From: Virgisporangium ochraceum
GTDB lineage: Bacteria; Actinomycetota; Actinomycetes; Mycobacteriales; Micromonosporaceae
DNA: 64,000 nucleotides
Reading direction: 5' to 3'
Assembly (NCBI RefSeq): GCF_016863655.1
Contig: NZ_BOPH01000097.1
Coordinates: 55,347 to 119,346 of the forward strand
Shown here: one piece after another, positions 1 through 7,829 of the stretch
Layout: every line of letters begins with the position of its first letter
Position numbering within the stretch: the first letter of the stretch is position 1
Notes under the pieces: model-generated
What the model was told of the DNA's origin: nothing
The model's input: the letters and a program-made list of their open reading frames with translations, nothing else
Database searches by the model: none
Translations under genes and position numbers: made by a program

Positions 1-88
1 CGGTGTCGACGTACCGGTCGATGAACGCGGTGAGCACGTCGGCCCCGGCCGTCGGGACCCACACGTAGACGTCGATGACCGGCGGCAC
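1..88 (-). CDS. Unrecognised protein, N-terminal fragment
   Basis: Only the first 29 codons lie in the window; the gene runs off the left edge. It starts at a GTG two bases after the stop of the cREC gene on the same strand, so the two are probably co-transcribed. The visible residues begin VPPVIDVYVWVPTAG. No family can be assigned from this much sequence. Confidence 0.5.
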   Translation of the reverse strand, partial: MPPVIDVYVWVPTAGADVLTAFIDRYVDT

Positions 89-90
89 GT

Positions 91-456
91 TCAGTACGCC
101 AGGTCGGGGGAGCCCGGCGTGAGGCGCACGCGGTAACCCCAGCGGCGGAGCACCTGGGCCACCTTCGCGGCGCCGGCCGGGTTGGCGGAGTGGACGTGAA
201 CGGCACCGATGTCGAACGGCCGGCCGTCGAAGGCCGCCCGTTCCAGCACCTCCACCACCGGCCAGACCGTGTCGTCACCGCCCAGGTCGTGGTCGAGCCA
301 GAGCTGCTCCACCCGCCCGTCGCGGCAGCGCTCGAGAAGCTCGACGGCGGCGGCGCTCGTGCGGACCACCTCGGCCGCGCGCCCGTCGACGAACGACCGG
401 AGGTCGTCGACCAGGATGATCCTGGGCGCGTCCGGACCCGGGGGCGGTACCGACAT
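91..456 (-). CDS. cREC-type receiver-like domain protein
   Basis: A 121-residue protein that is a single compact domain. It opens with RIILVDDLRSF, has a central LWLDHDLGGDDT motif and a later VHVHSANPAGA segment. These match the cyclic-phosphate processing receiver-like (cREC) family, a CheY-like fold with acidic residues clustered at a putative active site. Members occur in phage and in actinobacterial accessory regions and their biochemical role is not settled. The ATG at 456 was chosen because the long upstream extension in the same frame has low-complexity, shadow-like composition. It is followed almost directly by another gene, suggesting a small operon. The family call is from motif recognition. 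Confidence 0.7.
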   Translation of the reverse strand: MSVPPPGPDAPRIILVDDLRSFVDGRAAEVVRTSAAAVELLERCRDGRVEQLWLDHDLGGDDTVWPVVEVLERAAFDGRPFDIGAVHVHSANPAGAAKVAQVLRRWGYRVRLTPGSPDLAY

Positions 457-578
457 CCGGTCAGGATGATCGACCCCGGCCGGGCCGGCAACCGGGTTGG
501 CGGGTGCGGGCCCCACGACAGGAGCGTCGGCGGGCCCCACCCAGGCGGCTACGGCCGCCCGACCGCGGCGGTCGCGGC

Positions 579-584
579 TAGCAT
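579..584 (+). promoter_or_regulatory. -10 hexamer TAGCAT for the GNAT-like gene
   Basis: TAGCAT ends 7 nt before the ATG at 592 and there is no Shine-Dalgarno sequence, which fits a leaderless transcript and argues for 592 over the ATG at 583. Confidence 0.45.
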
Positions 585-591
585 GTTGACG

Positions 592-1287
592 ATGTTCTCT
601 GTGCTGTCGGAGCGCGTCCTCGCCGGGACGGCCCGGCTGCTGGACCCGTGGGGTCTGCGCCTGGAGACACACGACGACCTGTCGGGCTGGGCCACGCTGC
701 TGGCCGGGTGCGGCTCCGCCGACGGGGTGAACCCCTCGTTCGATCCGCGGCACAGCCCGGTGGGTCCGGGCTCCGGCTTCTGGCTCGCCGTCGTCGACGA
801 CGGGGGAGACACGGTGGCCTGCTGCGCGTACCGGGTGCTGCGCGCCGGTCCGCTCGCGGAGCTGATCCGCACCGGCCGGCTGTGGTTCGACCCGGTGCCG
901 CCGGCGCTGCGGACGCCGGTCCCGTGCGTGCTGCCGGCGGACGCGCCCGACTTCACCGGCACGGTCGGCCACATCGGTGGGCTCTGGGTGCGTCCGGACC
1001 ACCGGGGTCTGGGCCTGCCCGGACCGCTGGCGCAGGTGACCCGGGCGGTCGCGGTCCGGCGCTACCCGGTCGACTGGGACACCGCCGTCTACCGGCGCGC
1101 GATCGCCGAGAACCCGCGGCTGGTCGCCGCGTACCAGTTCTTGCGGACCGTGCCGTGCGTGGCCGGTCTCTTCCCGCCGACCGGCCGCGTCGAGCAGTTC
1201 CACCTCGGCTACAGCCCCCGGCACCACCTGCTCGGCCGGCTGCGCGCCACCGCCGCGCGGATGCCCGCCGCCGTGGTCGCGCGATGA
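592..1287 (+). CDS. GNAT-like N-acetyltransferase family protein
   Basis: A 231-residue protein whose middle part carries GGLWVRPDHRGLGLPGPL, resembling GNAT motif A (the R/Q-x-x-G-x-G/A acetyl-CoA pyrophosphate loop). The flanking strands and helices also fit an acyl-CoA transferase fold. The N-terminal part (FWLAVVDDGGDTVACCAYRV) looks like the beta strands of a GNAT core. The substrate is unknown. Its stop overlaps the start of the next gene by 4 nt (ATGA), so it is translationally coupled to the Rv1355c-like gene and may modify the same metabolite. An alternative in-frame ATG lies at 583 but would overlap the -10 element. Confidence 0.65.
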   Translation: MFSVLSERVLAGTARLLDPWGLRLETHDDLSGWATLLAGCGSADGVNPSFDPRHSPVGPGSGFWLAVVDDGGDTVACCAYRVLRAGPLAELIRTGRLWFDPVPPALRTPVPCVLPADAPDFTGTVGHIGGLWVRPDHRGLGLPGPLAQVTRAVAVRRYPVDWDTAVYRRAIAENPRLVAAYQFLRTVPCVAGLFPPTGRVEQFHLGYSPRHHLLGRLRATAARMPAAVVAR

Positions 1288-3472
1288 CCGCGCCCTGGCG
1301 GCCGGTGCTGGCGGACGCGGACGGCCTGCCCGCCCTGCGTCGGGGCCACGCGGTGACCGGCACACACGACACCATCACCGACCAGCTCGCCGAACTGGTG
1401 ACCGGCCGCAGCCCGCAGCTGTCGGCGCGGCCCGACCTGGTGACCTCGGCGGTGGCCGACCACCTGGCGGGCGTCCCGGCCGCTGAGTACGGCACGTGGG
1501 TGCTGTACCCGTGGATCGGGCGCCTCGTGCACGTGCTGCCCGAGGCGGAGTTCCGCGAGGTCCGCCATGACCGCAACCGGTACAAGATCACCGCGGCGGA
1601 GCAGGAGGCGCTGGCGGCCCGGCGGATCGGCGTCATCGGGCTGTCGGTCGGCGCGGCCGTCGCCGTGACCCTGGCCCAGGAGGGCGTGGGCCGCCAGTTC
1701 CGGCTCGCCGACCCCGACCACGTGAGCCTGTCGAACACCAACCGCCTGCGCGCGAGCGTCGCCGACCTCGGGGTCGCCAAGGTGGTGCTCGCGGCACGCC
1801 AGATGTACGAGATCGACCCGTACCTCGACATCCGGATCTGGCCCGCCGGGCTGGACGCCGACACCGCCGACGGGTTCCTGACCGGCCTCGACCTCGTACT
1901 GGAGGAGTGCGACGACGTCGTCCTGAAGGTGCTCGCCCGCGAACGCGCCCGCGCACACCGGATCCCCGTGATCATGGAGACCAACGAGCGGGGCATGCTC
2001 GACATCGAGCGCTACGACCTCGAACCCGACCGGCCGGTCCTGCACGGGCTGCTCGGCGGGCTCGCCGCGGCCGACCTCGCCGGGCTCACCCCGCGCGAGC
2101 GGATCCCGGTTGTGCTGGCCATCCTCGGCGGCTCGGACCACTCGCCCCGCTTCGGGCCGTCGCTGCTGGAGATCGGCGAGACCATCGGCTCGTGGCCCCA
2201 GCTCGCGTCCGGCGTGGCCCTGGGCGCCGCCACGGCCACCGACGCGGCCCGGCGGCTCCTGCTCGGCGACCTGCCCGTGTCCGGCCGCTTCTACGTCGAC
2301 CTCGACCGGCTGGTGGCGGCCGGCGCCGAGGCGCCACTGCCGCCACTGCCCGAACCGGCGGACGCCCCGGCGGAGACGCCGGAGACCCCGGACCTGCCGC
2401 TGCCCGAACGGGGCGCCCCGCTGGACGAGGAGGGCATGCGGCGACTGGTCGCGCTGGGGGTCCGCGCCCCCTCGGGCGGCAACGCGCAGCCGTGGCACTT
2501 CACCGCCGCGCCGGGACTGTTGCGGTGCCGGATCGACGCGCGCCGCCCGTCCACCCTCCTGGACCGCGACCGGACCGCGACCCACCTCGCGATCGGCGCC
2601 GCGTCGAGAACATCGTGCTCGGCGCCGCCGCGGCCGGCCACCGCGCCGAGGCCCGGACGTTCCCCGACCCGGCGGACCCCGGACTGGTCTGCGAGCTGCG
2701 CTTCACGCCGGCGCCCGACCTGCCGGTCCCCGCGTTGGCCGCGCAGATCCCGGTCCGCGCGACGAACCGCCGGCGCGGCGACGGACGCCCGCTCACCGAC
2801 GCCCACGCCGCCGCGCTGACCGGCAGCGCCGCCGACGCCGGCGCCCACCTCGACCTGGTGACCGACCGGCCCCGGATGGCCGAGCTCGCCGCGATCCTCG
2901 GCGCCGGCGACCGGCTCAGGTTCCTGACCGGTGCCCTGCACGCAGAGATGATGGCGGAGCTGCGCTGGACCACCGAGGAGGCGCGACGCACCGGGGACGG
3001 CATCGACGTGACCGCCCTGGAACTCGACGCCGTCGACCTCGCGTTCCTGTGCCTGACCCGCGACTGGTCGAACCTCGCCCCGCTGCCGGGGTTCGGCGGC
3101 GGCGCGGCACTGGAACGGCCGGCCCGGGCCGCGGTGGCCGGCTCGTCCGCGCTCGGCGTGCTGTCCGTGCCCTCCGGAGAGCACCTGCGGGGCGGGCGCG
3201 CCATGCAGCGGATGTGGCTCACCGCCACGGCCCTGGGCGTGGCCGTGCGCCCGATGACCGCCCTGCTGTACCTGTTCCCGCTGCTCGACGCCCCCGAGCC
3301 GCTGGACGGGCGGCAGCGGGCGACCCTGCGCCACCTGCGCGACCGGTTCGCGGCCGTGGTCCCGCAGCCGCCGCGGCGCCGCGCGGTGCTGCTGGTCGGG
3401 CTTGCCTACGCCGACCCGCCGAGCGTCCGCGCGGCGAGGCGGCCCGTCGAGGCGGTCCTGTCCTTCGACTGA
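1284..3472 (+). pseudogene. Rv1355c-family ThiF-nitroreductase fusion, frameshifted
   Basis: The N-terminal part has a ThiF/E1-like Rossmann domain from about residue 110: RRIGVIGLSVGAAVA is the nucleotide-binding loop and LADPDHVSLSNTNR the second motif. From about residue 385 comes an FMN-dependent nitroreductase-like domain (GVRAPSGGNAQPWHF). This pairing is the Rv1355c family, annotated as MoeY-like in mycobacteria. Reading is open in one frame to about 2600 and then continues in another (VENIVLGAAAAGHRAEA) to the stop at 3472. Adding one G near 2603 (GCGTCGAG to GCGGTCGAG) restores about 729 residues. Either the gene is inactivated, or this is a base-calling error in a G run. Both halves otherwise look well conserved. 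Confidence 0.7.
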
Positions 3473-3528
3473 GCGGGTTCGGGGCCCGGCCTTCTTCCCG
3501 CGCGCGCACCCGACCGTCCAGCGCCTCG

Positions 3529-4458
3529 CTAGGCGGGCAGGGAGTCCGTCCAGCCGGCGGTGACCGTCGAGGATCCGCCGTCCGTCGCGTACAGGGTGAA
3601 GTCACCCAGGACCAGGAAGTCGGTCTCGCGGATCCGCGCGGCCACCGGGTCGATGACCACTCGCGCCTGCGCCCCCTCGTGGATGGGGATCCGCAGCGCC
3701 TGACCGCCGTCGACCGGGCCGGCGTTGACGACGTCGGGGTAGGCGGCGATCGCCTGGAACGCGGCGGCCCGCACCTTCGGTGGCGCCGGCAGTTGCGAGA
3801 CGAGGGCGATCAGCCCGTACAGGACGCGCCTGCGCCTTTCCGGCGCCGCGAGCGTCTCGGCCCTGTCCAGAATCGCGCTGACCGCCGCCGTCAGCGCGTC
3901 GGGCGTGGTCGGCAGACCCTGGAGTTCGGCGAAGGTGATGTCCGGTCCGCACAGCGAGAACCCGCGGTCGCCCCACCGGACGGGCGTGTGGATCCGCTTG
4001 CCACTGACGCTCGGGTCGGGGATGCCGCCGGGGAACCGGACCCAGTTGGCGCCGTCGCGGTCTGCCCAGGTCTCCCACCGGTCCGTGGCGCTCCCCGTGC
4101 CGTCCTTCGCCACGATCGTGACATGCCAGTAGGTCCCGGTGCCCTCGGGCTGCCGCTGCGCGGCGTCCGCGGCCGCGAGCAGAAGCTGCTGACCGGACAG
4201 CGGCGCCGGGCCGGGCGCCACCCGGCCGTCACGCGGTTGCCCGGCCACCGCGACCCCGACACCGACCGCGGCGGCGACCGCGGCGACGGCGGTCACTGCC
4301 GACGTGACAAGGACGGAACGTCGTGCCTGTGCGGGGCGCGTGCGCCGGATTTCGCTCATCAGGAACTCCTCGAGCTGGTGGTGACGGTCGCCCGGAAGGT
4401 CCCGTTCCACCGGCGCCGGCACCAGCCGGGCCAGTTCCTCACGATCGTTCGGGCTCAT
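3529..4458 (-). CDS. CU044_5270-type membrane-anchored protein
   Basis: A 309-residue protein with a cytoplasmic N-terminus (about 45 residues), a single transmembrane helix rich in A and V (about residues 48-68), and an extracytoplasmic domain containing TGTYWHVTIVAKDG and WETWADRDGANWVRF. The C-terminal DFTLYATDGGSSTVTAGW is typical of the actinobacterial CU044_5270 family. These genes usually sit directly after an ECF sigma factor. Here its ATG overlaps the sigma stop by 4 nt, so co-translation is very likely. An anti-sigma or cell-surface sensing role is inferred from this arrangement only; no zinc-binding anti-sigma motif is visible. Confidence 0.75.
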   Translation of the reverse strand: MSPNDREELARLVPAPVERDLPGDRHHQLEEFLMSEIRRTRPAQARRSVLVTSAVTAVAAVAAAVGVGVAVAGQPRDGRVAPGPAPLSGQQLLLAAADAAQRQPEGTGTYWHVTIVAKDGTGSATDRWETWADRDGANWVRFPGGIPDPSVSGKRIHTPVRWGDRGFSLCGPDITFAELQGLPTTPDALTAAVSAILDRAETLAAPERRRRVLYGLIALVSQLPAPPKVRAAAFQAIAAYPDVVNAGPVDGGQALRIPIHEGAQARVVIDPVAARIRETDFLVLGDFTLYATDGGSSTVTAGWTDSLPA

Positions 4459-5096
4459 CGGACCTCCTCCTCGGCGAGCAGGGCCGCACGGTCGCGGCCA
4501 CCCTTGGTCTGTCCGGTGGCGGCGGGAGGTTCCCGACCTTCTCCGGGCGGTGGCAGCTTTCCGGTGGCGACGAGGCGGGTCAGCCGGGCGCGGGCGCGCG
4601 ACAGCCGCGACCGCACGGTGCCGACCCGCACGCCGAGTGCCGCCGCGGCCTCGGCGTGGTCGAGCCCCGCCCACACGCACAGCGCCAGCACCTCGCGCTC
4701 GGACGCGCGCAGCGCCGCCAACGCCACGGTCACCCGCGCCAGGCGTTCGCGGTCATCGACGCGGGAGCCGACCTCCTCGGCGAGGTCCGGCACCGGCTGC
4801 GGCCGGGGGAGCCGGGCCAGCGCGCCGTCGTGGCGTCGGGCCGCCCGCCGGACGTTGCGCGCGACGTTCGTCGCGATGCCCAGCAGCCACGGCCGTAGCG
4901 ACCCGTCGCCGTCGTCGATGCGGTCGCGGAGCCGCCAGGCCTCCAGGAACGTCAGGGAGACCACGTCCTCGGCCGTCGACCACGTGCCGGTCAACCGGAA
5001 GGCGTGGTTGTACACCGGGCGGGCATGGTCGACGAACAGCTCCCTGAACGCCTCCGGATCGCCCGCCCGGACCCGGACGCGCAGACTCTTCCCCAT
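4455..5096 (-). CDS. ECF RNA polymerase sigma factor
   Basis: A 213-residue sigma-70 family protein of the extracytoplasmic-function group. Region 2 is visible as FRELFVDHARPVYNHAFRLT followed by AEDVVSLTFLEAWR (the -10 recognition helix). Region 4 is ALRASEREVLALCVWAGLDHAEAAAALGVRVGTVRSRLSRAR, a helix-turn-helix that reads the -35. The protein has a C-terminal tail of about 45 residues beyond region 4. It is coupled by a 4-nt overlap to the CU044_5270-type gene, the usual sigma/membrane-partner pairing. No clear self-regulated ECF promoter was recognised in the upstream 5097-5157. Confidence 0.9.
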   Translation of the reverse strand: MGKSLRVRVRAGDPEAFRELFVDHARPVYNHAFRLTGTWSTAEDVVSLTFLEAWRLRDRIDDGDGSLRPWLLGIATNVARNVRRAARRHDGALARLPRPQPVPDLAEEVGSRVDDRERLARVTVALAALRASEREVLALCVWAGLDHAEAAAALGVRVGTVRSRLSRARARLTRLVATGKLPPPGEGREPPAATGQTKGGRDRAALLAEEEVR

Positions 5097-5157
5097 GTCC
5101 CTGAACCTGTCCGACGGCCGCGACGCGTTCCTGTGACCCCCGTCATACCTCGTGCCG

Positions 5158-5209
5158 GTGTCCCGAGTCGCGGGTTCGCGCGCAGCCGCTGATTGGGCAA
5201 AGCCGACAT
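5158..5209 (+). repeat. 52-bp dispersed repeat, copy 1
   Basis: This intergenic segment matches 63941-63992 at 45 of 52 positions on the same strand, with the shared block GATTGGGCAAAGCCG. It lies between the ECF sigma gene and the decayed DUF6010 gene. Its nature is unknown. Confidence 0.7.
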
Positions 5210-5210
5210 G

Positions 5211-5612
5211 TCAGCTCGGACGGGACCCCCCGCCCCCACTGTCCGTCATCGCAAACCTGCCCACCGGGCCTGTGCCGGCCGCCTTGATCGTCGTCCGAGG
5301 AACGAACCTGAAGCCCCACTGCATTTCCGTTCCTCGAACAACGATCAACAGACCCTCGAACCCCGCGAAGATCGCGCAGCCGAGCGACGAGTCGTGCGCG
5401 GACGGGACGATCGGGTTGTCCGCGAGGTGGTGGACGACGTCCCACGCGGTGTGCAGCAACCAGCCGACCCCGATGAACGTCCATGAGTCCAGCCCGCGGA
5501 AGGCGACGTAGGTCAGCGCCGCCGTGAACGCGAACTCCCGCCCGCCCGGGCCGCCGCCGCTGAGGTACGCGGCGCCGGCTCCGGCTCTCGCCACCGGCGC
5601 GTCGCCGGTCAC
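5211..5612 (-). pseudogene. DUF6010-like membrane protein gene, degraded
   Basis: The core GAGAAYLSGGGPGGREFAF followed by FIGVGWLLHTAWDVVHHL and DSSLGCAI is the DUF6010 signature, a small actinobacterial integral membrane protein of unknown function. Compared with the family pattern, the first hydrophobic segment is missing because the reading begins 4 nt after the preceding protease gene. The C-terminal segment after GCAI is replaced by sequence encoding a 65-bp inverted repeat. No good ribosome site precedes the GTG. It is most likely a remnant left by a 5' deletion and a 3' insertion. Expression as a short read-through product of the protease transcript cannot be excluded. Confidence 0.55.
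5284..5348. repeat. Long inverted repeat inside DUF6010 remnant
   Basis: Arms at 5284-5304 and 5328-5348 match at 19 of 21 positions with a 23-nt spacer. The arms contain CGAGGAACG and its complement. It interrupts the coding sequence just after the conserved GCAI residues, so it looks like a small palindromic insertion. It would also form a strong RNA hairpin. Confidence 0.65.
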
Positions 5613-5615
5613 CGG

Positions 5616-6677
5616 TCAGGCGTACGGGTACACGGATCTCAGCAGGTCGAGCATCGGCGGGTCGTAGGCGCCCAGGGTCTCGCGGGTGTGCTCGACGCGG
5701 AACACCTCGTGCGGTGCGATCTCCAGGTACGCCGTGCTGGACTCGGCGAAGTACTCGTCGATGTTCGACGACGTGTACTCGTCCCCGCCGATGAAGTTCG
5801 CCTCGAACCCGCGCGCCTTCTGCGTGGCCAGCATGGCCTCCACCTCGGCGTGGCGGGCGGGCAGGCCGTGTCTCAGCACCGCGTGGGCGAGCTCGTGCAC
5901 CAGCGTGTAGCCCGGGATCTGGCCGGGTTCGGCGTCGGGACCCATGACCAGGTCCTCAACCCCGGTCGCGGCAACCACCGCGTTGCGCTCGAGGTATCGA
6001 CCCCAGTGGAGGCCGCGCACGTCGTCCCAGGGCCGGTCGTCCACGCAGCCGGCAATGGTCCCGTCGGCGCAGGTGGTCTGGCCGCGCAGGGACGCGAACG
6101 CCGGTAGGTCGGTCATGCTCACCCCGACCGGGATGAGGTGGATCTCGATGACGTTGACGATGTTGGTGCGCACCTCCTCGGAGACGGCGCCGAGCACGCG
6201 GTGCGCGATCCGCGCGGCGACGTCCGCTCCGGGTCCGGTGGGCACCTCCACGATCGAGTCGCCCTGGCGTGCGTAGCTCACGATCCGGCCGCGCAGCAAC
6301 GAGGTGACGCCGAGCCCCCTGGTCCTGCCGTCCGCCTTCGCGCCGTACCGGGCCTGCAGCCAGTAGTCCGCGCCGCCGAACGAGTCACGCTGCGCCTCCA
6401 TCGTGCCCTCGCGGGCCACGGGGCGGCCGTTGAGCTCGATGGAGACCGCGTCGCAGCCTGCCGGCACGTCGGTCTTCCACCGGACCGTGGCCGGTTCGGC
6501 CCCGAACGGGCTGCCGAGGTTGACCAGCTCCACCTTCCGGGTGTCGCGCAGGCAGGCCTCCGCCCGGTCGTCGTCGGCCCACGACGGTGCGGCAACCGTC
6601 ACACCGAATACACTCAGTAGCGCGCCGATGGTCACGATGATCGAGACCGGTCGCGCCTTCCTGTGACGTTTCGCCAT
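5616..6677 (-). CDS. Secreted HExxH metallopeptidase-like protein
   Basis: A 353-residue protein with a signal peptide (MAKRHRKARPVSIIVTIGAL, then a hydrophobic stretch ending near APSWA). The catalytic region holds VHELAHAVLRHG, an HExxH zinc motif. A DEYFAESSTAYLE segment follows about 55 residues later, whose Glu is a candidate third ligand as in anthrax-lethal-factor-related (M34-like) peptidases. Four cysteines in the mature part may pair. Substrate is unknown. The initiator ATG follows TAGCGT by 8 nt, so the transcript is probably leaderless. The downstream DUF6010 remnant begins just after its stop. Confidence 0.75.
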   Translation of the reverse strand: MAKRHRKARPVSIIVTIGALLSVFGVTVAAPSWADDDRAEACLRDTRKVELVNLGSPFGAEPATVRWKTDVPAGCDAVSIELNGRPVAREGTMEAQRDSFGGADYWLQARYGAKADGRTRGLGVTSLLRGRIVSYARQGDSIVEVPTGPGADVAARIAHRVLGAVSEEVRTNIVNVIEIHLIPVGVSMTDLPAFASLRGQTTCADGTIAGCVDDRPWDDVRGLHWGRYLERNAVVAATGVEDLVMGPDAEPGQIPGYTLVHELAHAVLRHGLPARHAEVEAMLATQKARGFEANFIGGDEYTSSNIDEYFAESSTAYLEIAPHEVFRVEHTRETLGAYDPPMLDLLRSVYPYA

Positions 6678-6685
6678 GTCCGGCG

Positions 6686-6691
6686 ACGCTA
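6686..6691 (-). promoter_or_regulatory. -10 TAGCGT with TGC extension, metallopeptidase gene
   Basis: On the minus strand TGC-TAGCGT ends 8 nt before the ATG at 6677. An AT-rich patch at 6716-6755, unusual for this genome, lies just upstream and may bind a regulator. Confidence 0.4.
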
Positions 6692-6766
6692 GCAGACGGT
6701 GGAGCCGTCCCCGGTAGATATCTGCACCGAAGATGCAAATTAACCTTAAGTTACGGTGAGCCGCCG

Positions 6767-7075
6767 TCAGCCGGTCGCCGCTCTCAGGGCGAGCATCACG
6801 ACCATCCCGACGACGATCGCCGCCCACATCGAGCGGGTGCGATGGGCCACGGCGCCCGCGACCGCGGCGGCGGCGAGCTTTCCGGCACCCGCCCCGGCCG
6901 GGCCGGTCGCGGCCGCCGTCGCCAGGGCCGCGGCTCCCATGGCGGCGAAGGCCGCCGGGGTGACCAGGTCGCCGACCCGGTCCATCCATTGTGGACGCTC
7001 GCAGCGGCGCATCAGGGCCAGCGGCGCGAAGCGCAGCACGTAGGTGACGACGCCGGCCAGAACGGTGGGGATCAC
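6767..7075 (-). CDS. azlD: AzlD-type branched-chain amino-acid transport subunit
   Basis: A 102-residue protein with three to four hydrophobic helices, beginning IPTVLAGVVTYVLRFAPLAL, where the TYxxR.xP pattern is typical of AzlD. It is the small partner of AzlC. In characterised AzlCD systems the pair exports branched-chain amino acids or their analogues. The GTG start overlaps the azlC stop (GTGA), so the two are translationally coupled. This overlap decides the start over longer in-frame alternatives. It lies in the membrane. Confidence 0.85.
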   Translation of the reverse strand: MIPTVLAGVVTYVLRFAPLALMRRCERPQWMDRVGDLVTPAAFAAMGAAALATAAATGPAGAGAGKLAAAAVAGAVAHRTRSMWAAIVVGMVVMLALRAATG

Positions 7076-7752
7076 GCCGACCTCCGGTGCCGGTACAGGG
7101 ACGCGGCCGCCACGCCGGCGACGATGCCGAGCACCGTGCCGACGTGGAACGGCAGGAACGTCGCGGCGACAGCGGCCGCCGCCGACGCGGCCACGCACAC
7201 GCGGGTCACGGCGTCGCCGAGCTTCGTCGCGACGAGCGCGACCAGGTACAGCGTGGCCATGAAGTCCAGGCCGACCGACTCCGGCACGACCGCTCCGGCG
7301 ACGACCCCCACCACGACCGCGGTCTGCCAGCCGCACCACAGGACGACCGCGCCGCCCAGGTAGTAGGCGTGCCCGCGGCGCCGTTCGTAGCCCTCGACGC
7401 CGACGACGAACGACGGATCGACGAGCAGCGCCGCGAACAGCGCCTGCCGCCACAGGGGAAGGTGCCGCCAGTGCCGCGCGGTCGCGGCGGAGTACATCGC
7501 CAGCCGGGCGTTCATCAGCAGGACCGTCAGCACGACCATCGCCACCGGGGCACCGGCACCGACGAGGTCGGCGGCGGCGAGCTGGGCACTGCCGCTGTAG
7601 ATGAGCACGGTGCTCGCGACGGTGGTCGGCACACCCGACGGCGCGAGCGCGACGCCGACCACCAGCCCCAGCGGCATGACGCCCAGGAGCAGCGGCAGCA
7701 TCGCCCGGGCACCGGCGGCCGCGTCGGCCCGCGGTCGCGTCGTCGTCGGCAT
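7072..7752 (-). CDS. azlC: AzlC-type branched-chain amino-acid permease
   Basis: A 226-residue membrane protein with about seven predicted helices. The signature near residues 25-60 (GVMPLGLVVGVAL, then STVLIYSGSAQLAA) and NARLAMYSA around residue 80 are characteristic of AzlC. With AzlD it would form an efflux pump for branched-chain amino acids. The pair is not next to an Lrp/AsnC regulator here. The gene upstream on the same strand is the winged-helix/hydrolase fusion, separated by 77 nt holding a hairpin. Confidence 0.9.
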   Translation of the reverse strand: MPTTTRPRADAAAGARAMLPLLLGVMPLGLVVGVALAPSGVPTTVASTVLIYSGSAQLAAADLVGAGAPVAMVVLTVLLMNARLAMYSAATARHWRHLPLWRQALFAALLVDPSFVVGVEGYERRRGHAYYLGGAVVLWCGWQTAVVVGVVAGAVVPESVGLDFMATLYLVALVATKLGDAVTRVCVAASAAAAVAATFLPFHVGTVLGIVAGVAAASLYRHRRSA

Positions 7753-7787
7753 GCGTCAAGGATCGGTGGGGATCCGTGGTGAAGCTT

Positions 7788-7814
7788 GGAGACCGGGTGC
7801 AGCATCCCGTCTCC
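7788..7814. terminator. Imperfect hairpin between hydrolase fusion and azlC
   Basis: GGAGAC pairs with GTCTCC, extended by GGG/CCC and GC/GC with one bulge. It lies between two same-strand genes. No T-run follows, so it could be either a weak terminator or an operator for azlCD. Confidence 0.35.
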
Positions 7815-7829
7815 AGAAGTCGGGCCCGG

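Noticed and set aside
5158..5209. tRNA gene suggested by GGTTCG in the repeat
   Set aside because: The T-loop-like bases are present, but no matching acceptor stem, anticodon arm or D-arm could be paired.
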